Shown piece after piece: positions 23,201-30,807 of a stretch of DNA of 64,000 nucleotides. Within the stretch, counting starts at the first letter, position 1. Each line of letters starts with the position of its first letter. The notes under the pieces are model-generated. The model worked only from the letters and a program-made list of their open reading frames with translations. It was not told the DNA's origin and did not search any database. The stretch comes from Brienomyrus brachyistius (lineage: Eukaryota > Chordata > Actinopteri > Osteoglossiformes > Mormyridae). The DNA lies in NCBI RefSeq assembly GCF_023856365.1, contig NC_064551.1, positions 17,312,849-17,376,848 of the forward strand. The letters run 5' to 3'. The translations under genes were made by a program, and so were the position numbers.

Positions 23201-25872
23201 AACCCATAATCCGTCCCTGCCTCTAAGCGCTCGCGTTCGCTGGACCCTATCTATGCACTCGCCTCTGCACAGCACTCACTCGCTCGACAGGAAGAATTTT
23301 GACACTTTGGAGGCGGGAACAGTGGCTAATGGCTCCGCTTCTTTGTTTTTTTTAATATTGACTACGATTGGCTATTTGCTTTGGTAGAAGATGAAGATAA
23401 TTGACCAATGGATGTGGGATTCACACTGTCATGATGTCGGAGCAAGTAAGTCTTACACTGAGTTCACATCTCTTAGAGATTCTGTTTTCATATTCACGTT
23501 AAGGATTGGAATCACGTGTGTCTTAATTAAAGCAGAGCTTGAAATTCAATGCGGTATAGCTGGTATCTCGTGCAATATTATATATACACGGTCTGCTGTC
23601 ATAATTTGGGAATTTCCCGCTTCGTCTTACCGTATATAAAAGAATGGGCCAATGTACGGTAAATTGCATTGTGAATAACATTTCTTAATACAACATCACA
23701 AAGCCAATTTAATAAATTCAAATCCTGGGAAGAGAGCTCCTCAGATATTAGTTCTCGGGTTAGTATTAGCAGACTATAGGCGAAACCACCTTAAATGCTA
23801 TCTGTTAATGTTTATTAAATTAGCATTAGAATGGAGAGGTTTTTAATATCTTTTGTCCTTGTAGCTGCTAAATACACTCATTATTAAAGCCATAAAGTTG
23901 TCTGCCTACTACATTGGAATCTCCACTGAGTAAGTCTTTTTGATGGATTTTATTTAACTTTATTTGACTCTGGTCCTTAGATCTAATGTCATACTTCTTC
24001 ACTTATATTGTTTGTGAAAAGGTTTACCACGATCAGAGCAGCCACTACATCATCATACATGAACAAGCACCTCACAAAACAAAAACATTTCATTTTCATA
24101 ATTAAAACTTTTGAATGGTAGGCCTAGTGTGTGGATCAGAGACAAGATCTTGACACCTCATTAACTATAATTTGTTCTGTGAACAGCTCAGATACCACCT
24201 TCTCGAAAGTGATCTGCATAAAATAGAAATGGGATTCAGCGCGACTCCACTAAATTTGGATTACCTGGAGTTCCTTTGTCATCAGGAGCTGTATCTTCTG
24301 CAGGCCCTGTCTAATCACATTGAAGTACCTCCTGCTATCACCCTGGCTTTGCAAGAGCTCTTTGACCTTGTGAGGGCACATCTGGAACGTCCAGCCCCAT
24401 GTGTCACACAGGAAGTCACTGCCACCAATAGACGACCCAAGATTTTGATTGAAGAACAACGTTTGAAAGAAATGCTCCATACTCAACTTCCTGTGCCTTG
24501 CATAGCCACACTGATGGGTGTTTCAAGAAGAACAATCTTAAGAAGAATGAAAGAGTATGAGCTCTTTCATACTCTTTCAGCTGGTGGTGGGGCTTTGGAG
24601 AAGATTTCCGGCCGATCAACACTAGCAACTTATATCTATCTGTCATGGAGGTCTCGGGACTCACAGATATTCAGAGACATGTGGATAGTTTACCAGTGTT
24701 TTTCAGCAGGAAATAGTTATTACTACAAATTGTCACCCCCCCCCCACAGAAACTGGATCTGGCTATAGTGGGAAAATCTTTTTTTTTTGTGAGAACTTGA
24801 AAGCAAAGTAAACAAAACTTGGAAAAATATATATGCTCATGCACCAATTTTCTAATCTGGGGTCTAAAGTGGTCAGGCTTGCTAGTGTATTTGGTTATTT
24901 GTCTATCCTAGCCTTTTGCAGTGTATATTTCTTGTATATTTTGCATGTAAAAATGTTGTTTGTTATGTCAGTGCTTAATATTATCATGAAGTCTTCATGA
25001 ACTTTGTTTTAACCCGACTTAATGGCTTTCTTCATCTTGGCCAGGGACTGCATTTGAAAAGTAGCCACTTGACTAAAATTGGCACATTTTCAGAAATGCC
25101 AGCAACAATACTGATAATGAACACCCCTCTAACTGACTTTCAGTTGGTTTAGAAAAAAGACTTTTAAGAGAAAAGAAAGCCTTCCTTTGGTTTTGCAGTT
25201 TTCTCTTTTTTGTTGGCTGTGCACAACATATCAGAAGAATACATTACAATTAAATTAGTTAAGAAATAACAGATACACTATTACAATATATACAATATTA
25301 AGGTGATAACAACAACCCTCACTGTCTCTAGGTGCTGGTTCAGACGGCATTCTGCAGCAGGGACACCACCCGTCGTGCAGCATCCTGCAAATCTCCCTAT
25401 CACAACAGCCCACATAACAGAATAACATTAGTGTATGATTCAGTAGGGCTAGTCCAGGTCTGGAAAGTAGTTGGGCCAGATTTTCAAACCAAGACATTTA
25501 GCTGGGTCAGACATATTCAGCGGCCCAGTAAGCAGCAGGTAATGGCATTTTAAACAAACACAAATCAAGGTACATTATTTTAAAAAGCTACAACTGAACA
25601 GAATCTGACAGCAATATTTTTTTTTCACTTCTGAAATAAGAAAAATATTTTGGTCGTATCTGACCTAGACGCATCTCAAAGTGCATAAAAAGAAAAATAA
25701 TGCCTATTAGATGCTAAACTGCCAGACATAAAGAAAAAGGGAAAAATCGTCTATAATCATCATCCGCTTATACTGTAGTGATCCATTTCACCCACACAGG
25801 CATGATCACCATAAGCGGTTTCCACATTATTGTCGAGGTAACTATTCACTTTACCTCTGCTTTCTCCGACAT
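20049..25872 (-). CDS. fam177b: FAM177-family protein gene (five coding exons; FAM177B-like)
   Basis: Joining 25,855-25,872, 22,163-22,306, 20,827-20,893, 20,623-20,720 and 20,049-20,243 on the minus strand gives a 173-codon protein with a stop. All introns are GT-AG and all phases agree (0, 0, 1, 0). The conserved FAM177 core is present in order: KRVIHFVSGETLEEESSDEEE, then LSWRAY, then CDYVGGKLASLAGL and NEAKYQYAADEHERWKEK. These parallel the family's HFVSGE-(E/D)EEYST, W-x-x-Y and CDF-L-G-x-K...PKYQYAIDEY pattern. The family is small, soluble and poorly characterised, and I infer no biochemical function. The short N-terminus and total length are closer to FAM177B (about 160 aa) than FAM177A1 (over 200 aa), but the paralogue call is tentative. 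The C-terminal 64 residues are unconserved, as expected. Intron 1 contains a hAT MITE and an integrase-like fragment; intron 2 contains a Tc1-like end. The 5' end abuts the satellite array. Confidence 0.75.
20623..20720 (-). CDS. fam177b: FAM177-like gene, coding exon 4
   Basis: The acceptor CTCTCTTGTCAG|CCTGTG follows a pyrimidine tract and the donor is AAG|GTGCGT. The exon completes a split Thr codon and then encodes CDYVGGKLASLAGLNEAKYQ and YAADEHERWKEK, the best conserved part of the family. The intron to exon 3 is only 106 bp. Confidence 0.85.
20827..20893 (-). CDS. fam177b: FAM177-like gene, coding exon 3 (67 nt)
   Basis: The acceptor TACTCAG|GCTCAG and the strong donor CGGA|GTGAGT bound 67 nt, the length needed to move from phase 0 to phase 1. 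It encodes AQLSWRAYSRLLWRQF followed by RRKSLR, aligning with the family's KLTWGPYLWF region through the conserved L-(S/T)-W-x-x-Y. The exon is too short to stand out as an ORF. Confidence 0.75.
20894..22162 (-). other. FAM177-like intron 2
   Basis: This 1,269-bp intron has no exon of its own. A Tc1-like transposon end occupies about 21,560-21,825; the ORFs crossing it on both strands are chance. Confidence 0.7.
21560..21825 (+). mobile_element. Tc1-like transposon, 3' non-coding end remnant
   Basis: The segment carries the characteristic succession seen at the 3' end of many fish Tc1-type elements: aaatcaaaaggtgctt, ggtgtgcacacttatgtaacc, ggtcacattaaaggtgg, acatcacaaaacctggta and aggggtgtgtagacttttta. 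It is followed by a cagtactgtgcaaaagtctt word that itself resembles a transposon terminus. No transposase frame is present. The exact left border is unclear. Confidence 0.6.
22163..22306 (-). CDS. fam177b: FAM177-like gene, coding exon 2
   Basis: The acceptor is CGCCCCCCCAG|AGTGAG (AG at 22,307-22,308) and the donor is ACG|GTGAGC. It encodes 48 residues containing the diagnostic KRVIHFVSGETLEEE motif followed by an acidic stretch SSDEEELFDEP. An internal in-frame Met at 22,280-22,282 is an alternative start. Confidence 0.8.
22738..23285. repeat. two-unit CpG-rich tandem repeat split by a MITE
   Basis: A unit starting gcgttaaattagtgccaaaa and ending gcacagcactcactcgctcg occurs at 22,738-22,849. 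A second, diverged unit starts at 22,850, is interrupted at 22,923 and resumes at 23,228 to end with the same phrase at 23,285. The units are unusually rich in CpG (cgcgcg, gctcgcg words) compared with flanking DNA. Confidence 0.8.
22924..23219. mobile_element. hAT-type non-autonomous MITE (296 bp)
   Basis: Terminal inverted repeats CAGGGACGGATTA and TAATCCGTCCCTG match perfectly over 13 bp. They are flanked by an exact 8-bp target duplication, cctctaag, at 22,916-22,923 and 23,220-23,227. The CAGGG ends and 8-bp duplication are hallmarks of the hAT superfamily. The interior is G/C-rich with ggggccc words and contains no transposase frame, so it needs a helper in trans. Confidence 0.9.
24172..24768 (+). 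pseudogene. helix-turn-helix / integrase-core family fragment
   Basis: Residues 30-131 of this frame look like real protein. A helical N-terminal segment (LDYLEFLCHQELYLLQAL) leads into NRRPKILIEEQRLKEML and PCIATLMGVSRRTILRRMKE, a helix-turn-helix. The pattern (RPK.I...L..L......I..LMGVSRRTI.RRM.EY) resembles the N-terminal module of fish proteins that carry an rve-type integrase core. No integrase core follows. After YEL the sequence enters a hairpin (24,549-24,578) and then unrelated residues. A possible acceptor tgtgaacag precedes residue 6. It lies antisense in intron 1 of the FAM177-like gene. I judge it a decayed mobile-element or domesticated-gene fragment. Confidence 0.5.
24549..24578. 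repeat. perfect 12-bp inverted repeat inside the integrase-like frame
   Basis: GAAAGAGTATGA and TCATACTCTTTC are exact reverse complements separated by GCTCTT. Recognisable protein similarity ends here, consistent with a template-switch mutation. Confidence 0.85.
24769..25854. other. non-coding intronic stretch
   Basis: Nothing recognised. ORFs around 25,255-25,553 occur on both strands without family resemblance. Confidence 0.4.
25855..25872 (-). CDS. fam177b: FAM177-like gene, coding exon 1 (candidate)
   Basis: The minus strand shows AGGAAG-ATG followed by five codons (MSEKAE) and a good splice donor, GAG|GTAAAG, at 25,855/25,854. Phase 0 at the donor matches the phase-0 acceptor of exon 2. 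The downstream frame hits a stop two codons into the intron, so the segment makes sense only if spliced. It could instead be a first exon of another transcript, or translation could begin at the in-frame ATG at 22,280-22,282 in exon 2. Confidence 0.5.
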
Positions 25873-25923
25873 CTTCCTGATTCTGCCGCCAACAAGGGGC
25901 TCATAGGGTGGAGACTGAGGGTG
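25873..25923 (-). promoter_or_regulatory. 5' leader between satellite edge and FAM177-like start codon
   Basis: Only about 51 unique bases separate the first satellite base from the candidate ATG. They are moderately GC-rich (CTTGTTGGCGGCAGAATC) and hold no TATA element. If exon 1 is right, the transcription start lies here or in the first satellite monomer. Confidence 0.4.
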
Positions 25924-25953
25924 TTAAGTGTTATGTAGTTTTGCCTGAAACGC

Positions 25954-25963
25954 AAAAATAAAA
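25954..25963 (-). terminator. candidate Pol III terminator of the first tRNA-like module
   Basis: The minus strand reads TTTTATTTTT beginning about 60 bp past the tRNA-like 3' end. Most modules have no earlier minus-strand run of four T, so a transcript of roughly 170 nt is predicted. The same T-runs recur in every monomer. Confidence 0.5.
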
Positions 25964-26020
25964 CAAAGCAATTAAAGCCGATCAGTGGCTGAAATTCTGC
26001 TGTAGCGATTGAAGAACTTT

Positions 26021-26131
26021 TGTCGGAAGTTGGATTCGAACCCACGCCTTACTTGGGAGAACAGAATACCCCTTACTTCGAAAGGCCATTTTCGCTGCGC
26101 AGGAGGGTTGAGACCGCTCGGCCATGGGGCA
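26021..26131 (-). pseudogene. tRNA-Leu-like pseudogene with intact Pol III boxes (first of 49)
   Basis: On the minus strand the 3' half reads GGCGTGGGTTCGAATCCAAC followed by TTCCGACA, one or two changes from a vertebrate tRNA-Leu T arm and acceptor end. The 5' half contains ATGGCCGAGCGGTCT, the leucine D-arm signature. A word TTCTGTTCTCC before the T arm resembles the variable region of intron-bearing tRNA-Leu(CAA), and the 111-nt length also suggests an intron-type ancestor. The A box TGGCCGAGCGG (26,114-26,124) and B box GGTTCGAATCC (26,032-26,042) are consensus. The 5' acceptor strand (TGCCCCA) cannot pair with TTCCGAC, the D stem is broken and no clear anticodon loop remains, so it cannot be a working tRNA. 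All other copies lie at the module starts given for the array. Confidence 0.8.
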
Positions 26132-26240
26132 GTTTCCAGTTGAACCCTAAGGAGTAGGTTAAGTCCATCCTTGGCTTCCAAGCTGACGTTTTTCTACATA
26201 TGTGCTTGTGTATCATGGACAGTAAGAGGGGGCAGGCAAG

Positions 26241-26285
26241 GAGAGAATTTCTCTCTTTGGGGATCAATAGAGTGTTGTTATTATA
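26241..26285 (+). repeat. fish retroposon 3'-tail-like segment within the monomer
   Basis: The sequence gagagaatttctctctttgg followed by ggatcaatagagtgttgtta resembles the conserved end of teleost LINE/SINE elements (ctttggggatcaataaagt plus a short simple repeat). It is in the opposite orientation to the tRNA-like module, so the two are not a simple SINE. The segment recurs in every monomer. Confidence 0.5.
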
Positions 26286-26392
26286 ACGTCTAAAACGTAT
26301 GATGGTCTGTCGATAAATCAATAACAATATCAATGAAGTCAATGTTTAAAGAAATCAGAATTCAGGAAAAGCCAGGGGCCGGACCGAGTGTA

Positions 26393-26404
26393 GGGGGCGT
26401 GGCC
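26393..26404 (+). promoter_or_regulatory. GC-box/KLF-like motif, recurring in each monomer
   Basis: The sequence gggggcgtggcc matches the Sp1/KLF GC-box type (GGGGCGTGGC) and is invariant in the monomers I inspected. Function is not shown by sequence. Confidence 0.4.
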
Positions 26405-26798
26405 AGAGACAGCCTGCCGACTGTTCCAAATCATGGGTGCATGTTACAAGTCCGGAACATATTTTAACTTAGTACTAACTTAGCATCATATTTGATCTGA
26501 TTCGACTGAATATCCCAGGTTTCCATCTCTCATGCATCTGGTGTGACGTGTTTGTCAGACTCTCAGGCTGGCGCAAAGAAATCTTACGGGAATTGAACGT
26601 CTCACTCCGGTCAGCTGAGCAAAGTTGGTAACCTTGGTATTGTGTGTAGGAGATTCGGTATAACTATAATTTCGTTCTCCATTTACATGCCCGTAGTGTC
26701 TTTAAGTGTTATGTAGTTTTGCCTGAAACGCAAAAATAAAACAAAGCAATTAAAGCCGATCAGTGGCTCAAATTCTGCCGTAGCGATTGAAGAACTTT

Positions 26799-26909
26799 TG
26801 TCGGAAGTTGGATTCGAACACACGCCTTACTTGGGAGAACAGAATACCCCTTACTTCGAAAGGCCATTTTCGCTGCGCAGGAGGGTTGAGACCGCTCGGC
26901 CATGGGGCA
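26799..26909 (-). pseudogene. tRNA-Leu-like module, copy 2 (B box changed)
   Basis: Here the B box reads TGTTCGAATCC (plus strand attcgaacacacgcc) instead of GGTTCGAATCC. The remainder is like the consensus. Confidence 0.75.
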
Positions 26910-28249
26910 GTTTCCAGTTGAACCTTAAGGAGTAGGTTAAGTCCAGCCTTGGCTTCCAAGCTGACGTTTTTCTACATATGTGCTTGTGTATCATGGACAG
27001 TAAGAGGGGGCAGGCAAGGAGAGAATTTCTCTCTTTGGGGATCAATAGAGTGTTGTTATTATAACGTCTAAAACGTATGATGGTCTGTCGATAAATCAAT
27101 AACAATATCAATGAAGTCAATGTTTAAAGAAATCAGAATTCAGGAAAAGCCAGGGGCCGGACCGAGTGTAGGGGGCGTGGCCAGAGACAGCCTGCCGACT
27201 GTTCCAAATCATGGGTGCATGTTACAAGTCCGGAACATATTTTAACTTAGTACTAACTTAGCATCATATTTGATCTGATTCGACTGAATATCCCAGGTTT
27301 CCATCTCTCATGCATCTGGTGTGACGTGTTTGTCAGACTCTCAGGCTGGCGCAAAGAAATCTTACGGGAATTGAACGTCTCACTCCGGTCAGCTGAGCAA
27401 AGTTGGTAACCTTGGTATTGTGTGTAGGAGATTCGGTATAACTATAATTTCGTTCTCCATTTACATGCCCGTAGTGTCTTTAAGTGTTATGTAGTTTTGC
27501 CTGAAACGCAAAAATAAAACAAAGCAATTAAAGCCGATCAGTGGCTCAAATTCTGCCGTAGCGATTGAAGAACTTTTGTCGGAAGCTGGATTCGAACCCA
27601 CGCCTTACTTGGGAGAACAGAATACCCCTTACTTCGAAAGGCCATTTTCGCTGCGCAGGAGGGTTGAGACCGCTCGGCCATGGGGCAGTTTCCAGTTGAA
27701 CCCTAAGGAGTAGGTTAAGTCCAGCCTTGGCTTCCAAGCTGACGTTTTTCTACATATGTGCTTGTGTATCATGGACAGTAAGAGGGGGCAGGCAAGGAGA
27801 GAATTTCTCTCTTTGGGGATCAATAGAGTGTTGTTATTATAACGTCTAAAACGTATGATGGTCTGTCGATAAATCAAGAACAATATCAATGAAGTCAATG
27901 TTTATCTAAAGAAATCAGAATTCAGGAAAAGCCAGGGGCCGGACCGAGTGTAGGGGGCGTGGCCAGAGACAGCCTGCCGACTGTTCCAAATCATGGGTGC
28001 ATGTTACAAGTCCGGAACATATTTTAACTTAGTACTAACTTAGCATCATATTTGATCTGATTCGACTGAATATCCCAGGTTTCCATCTCTCATGCATCTG
28101 GTGTGACGTGTTTGTCAGACTCTCAGGCTGGCGCAAAGAAATCTTACCGGAATTGAACGTCTCACTCCGGTCAGCTGAGCAAAGTTGGTAACCTTGGTAT
28201 TGTGTGTAGGAGATTCGGTATAACTATAATTTCGTTCTCCATTTACATG

Positions 28250-28258
28250 CCGGAAGTG
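28250..28258 (+). promoter_or_regulatory. ETS-type site CCGGAAGTG (first of the class B monomers)
   Basis: About 21 of 49 monomers carry catgccggaagtgtc, an exact CCGGAAGTG ETS-family core. The others carry catgcccgtagtgtc, which lacks the GGAA core. The site lies roughly 110 bp from the tRNA-like module. Binding is not shown. Confidence 0.5.
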
Positions 28259-28358
28259 TCTTTAAGTGTTATGTAGTTTTGCCTGAAACGCAAAAATAAA
28301 ACAAAGCAATTAAAGCCAAGCAGTTGCTCAAATTCTGCCGTAGCGATTGAAGAACTTT

Positions 28359-28469
28359 TGTCGGAAGTTGGATTCGAACCCACGCCTTACTTGGGAGAAC
28401 AGAATACCCCTTACTTCGAAAAGCCATTTTCGCTGCGCAGGAGGGTTGAGACCGCTCGGCCATGGGGCA
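28359..28469 (-). pseudogene. tRNA-Leu-like module, copy 4 (internal TTTT)
   Basis: A single change creates a run of four A on the plus strand at 28,419-28,422, so a Pol III transcript on the minus strand would meet TTTT inside the module, before the B box. Copy 7 shares the change. Confidence 0.75.
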
Positions 28470-30696
28470 GTTTCCAGTTGAACCCTAAGGAGTAGGTTAA
28501 GTCCATCCTTGGCTTCCAAGCTGACGGTTTTCTACATATGTGCTTGTGTATCATGGACAGTAAGAGGGGGCAGGCAAGGAGAGAATTTCTCTCTTTGGGG
28601 ATCAATAGAGTGTTGTTATTATAACGTCTAAAACGTATGATGGTCTGTCGATAAATCAATAACAATATCAATGAAGTCAATGTTTAAAGAAATCAGAATT
28701 CAGGAAAAGCCAGGGGCCGGACCGAGTGTAGGGGGCGTGGCCAGAGACAGCCTGCTGACTGTTCCAAATCATGGGTGCATGTTACAAGTCCGGAACATAT
28801 TTTAACTTAGTACTAACTTAGCATCATATTTGATCTGATTCGACTGAATATCCCAGGTTTCCATCTCTCATGCATCTGGTGTGACGTGTTTGTCAGACTC
28901 TCAGGCTGGCGCAAAGAAATCTTACCGGAATTGAACGTCTCACTCCGGTCAGCTGAGCAAAGTTGGTAACCTTGGTATTGTGTGTAGGAGATTCGGTATA
29001 ACTATAATTTCGTTCTCCATTTACATGCCGGAAGTGTCTTTAAGTGTTATGTAGTTTTGCCTGAAACGCAAAAATAAAACAAAGCAATTAAAGCCAAGCA
29101 GTTGCTCAAATTCTGCCGTAGCGATTGAAGAACTTTTGTCGGAAGTTGGATTCGAACCCACGCCTTACTTGGGAGAACAGAATACCCCTTACTTCGAAAG
29201 GCCATTTTCGCTGCGCAGGAGGGTTGAGACCGCTCGGCCATGGGGCAGTTTCCAGTTGAACCCTAAGGAGTAGGTTAAGTCCATCCTTGGCTTCCAAGCT
29301 GACGTTTTTCTACATATGTGCTTGTGTATCATGGACAGTAAGAGGGGGCAGGCAAGGAGAGAATTTCTCTCTTTGGGGATCAATAGAGTGTTGTTATTAT
29401 AACGTCTAAAACGTATGATGGTCTGTCGATAAATCAAGAACAATATCAATGAAGTCAATGTTTATCTAAAGAAATCAGAATTCAGGAAAAGCCAGGGGCC
29501 GGACCGAGTGTAGGGGGCGTGGCCAGAGACAGCCTGCCGACTGTTCCAAATCATGGGTGCATGTTACAAGTCCGGAACATATTTTAACTTAGTACTAACT
29601 TAGCATCATATTTGATCTGATTCGACTGAATATCCCAGGTTTCCATCTCTCATGCATCTGGTGTGACGTGTTTGTCAGACTCTCAGGCTGGCGCAAAGAA
29701 ATCTTACGGGAATTGAACGTCTCACTCCGGTCAGCTGAGCAAAGTTGGTAACCTTGGTATTGTGTGTAGGAGATTCGGTATAACTATAATTTCGTTCTCC
29801 ATTTACATGCCCGTAGTGTCTTTAAGTGTTATGTAGTTTTGCCTGAAACGCAAAAATAAAACAAAGCAATTAAAGCCGATCAGTGGCTCAAATTCTGCCG
29901 TAGCGATTGAAGAACTTTTGTCGGAAGCTGGATTCGAACCCACGCCTTACTTGGGAGAACAGAATACCCCTTACTTCGAAAGGCCATTTTCGCTGCGCAG
30001 GAGGGTTGAGACCGCTCGGCCATGGGGCAGTTTCCAGTTGAACCCTAAGGAGTAGGTTAAGTCCATCCTTGGCTTCCAAGCTGACGTTTTTCTACATATG
30101 TGCTTGTGTATCATGGACAGTAAGAGGGGGCAGGCAAGGAGAGAATTTCTCTCTTTGGGGATCAATAGAGTGTTGTTATTATAACGTCTAAAACGTATGA
30201 TGGTCTGTCGATAAATCAATAACAATATCAATGAAGTCAATGTTTAAAGAAATCAGAATTCAGGAAAAGCCAGGGGCCGGACCGAGTGTAGGGGGCGTGG
30301 CCAGAGACAGCCTGCTGACTGTTCCAAATCATGGGTGCATGTTACAAGTCCGGAACATATTTTAACTTAGTACTAACTTAGCATCATATTTGATCTGATT
30401 CGACTGAATATCCCAGGTTTCCATCTCTCATGCATCTGGTGTGACGTGTTTGTCAGACTCTCAGGCTGGCGCAAAGAAATCTTACCGGAATTGAACGTCT
30501 CACTCCGGTCAGCTGAGCAAAGTTGGTAACCTTGGTATTGTGTGTAGGAGATTCGGTATAACTATAATTTCGTTCTCCATTTACATGCCGGAAGTGTCTT
30601 TAAGTGTTATGTAGTTTTGCCTGAAACGCAAAAATAAAACAAAGCAATTAAAGCCAAGCAGTTGCTCAAATTCTGCCGTAGCGATTGAAGAACTTT

Positions 30697-30807
30697 TGTC
30701 GGAAGTTGGATTCGAACCCACGCCTTACTTGGGAGAACAGAATACCCCTTACTTCGAAAAGCCATTTTCGCTGCGCAGGAGGGTTGAGACCGCTCGGCCA
30801 TGGGGCA
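30697..30807 (-). pseudogene. tRNA-Leu-like module, copy 7 (internal TTTT)
   Basis: It shares the internal TTTT (30,757-30,760) with copy 4, exactly 2,338 bp (three monomers) away, marking a local duplication. Confidence 0.75.

Larger units (their letters stand above)
22307..25854 (-). other. FAM177-like intron 1
   Basis: This 3.5-kb intron hosts a GC-rich minisatellite, a hAT-type MITE and a broken integrase-family ORF, each listed separately. About 23,290-24,170 and 24,770-25,850 hold nothing I can name. Confidence 0.5.

Noticed and set aside
22977..23387. 136-codon ORF with a glycine run
   Set aside because: It lies across the hAT MITE and its GC-rich surroundings. The glycine run comes from a G-rich tract inside the MITE.
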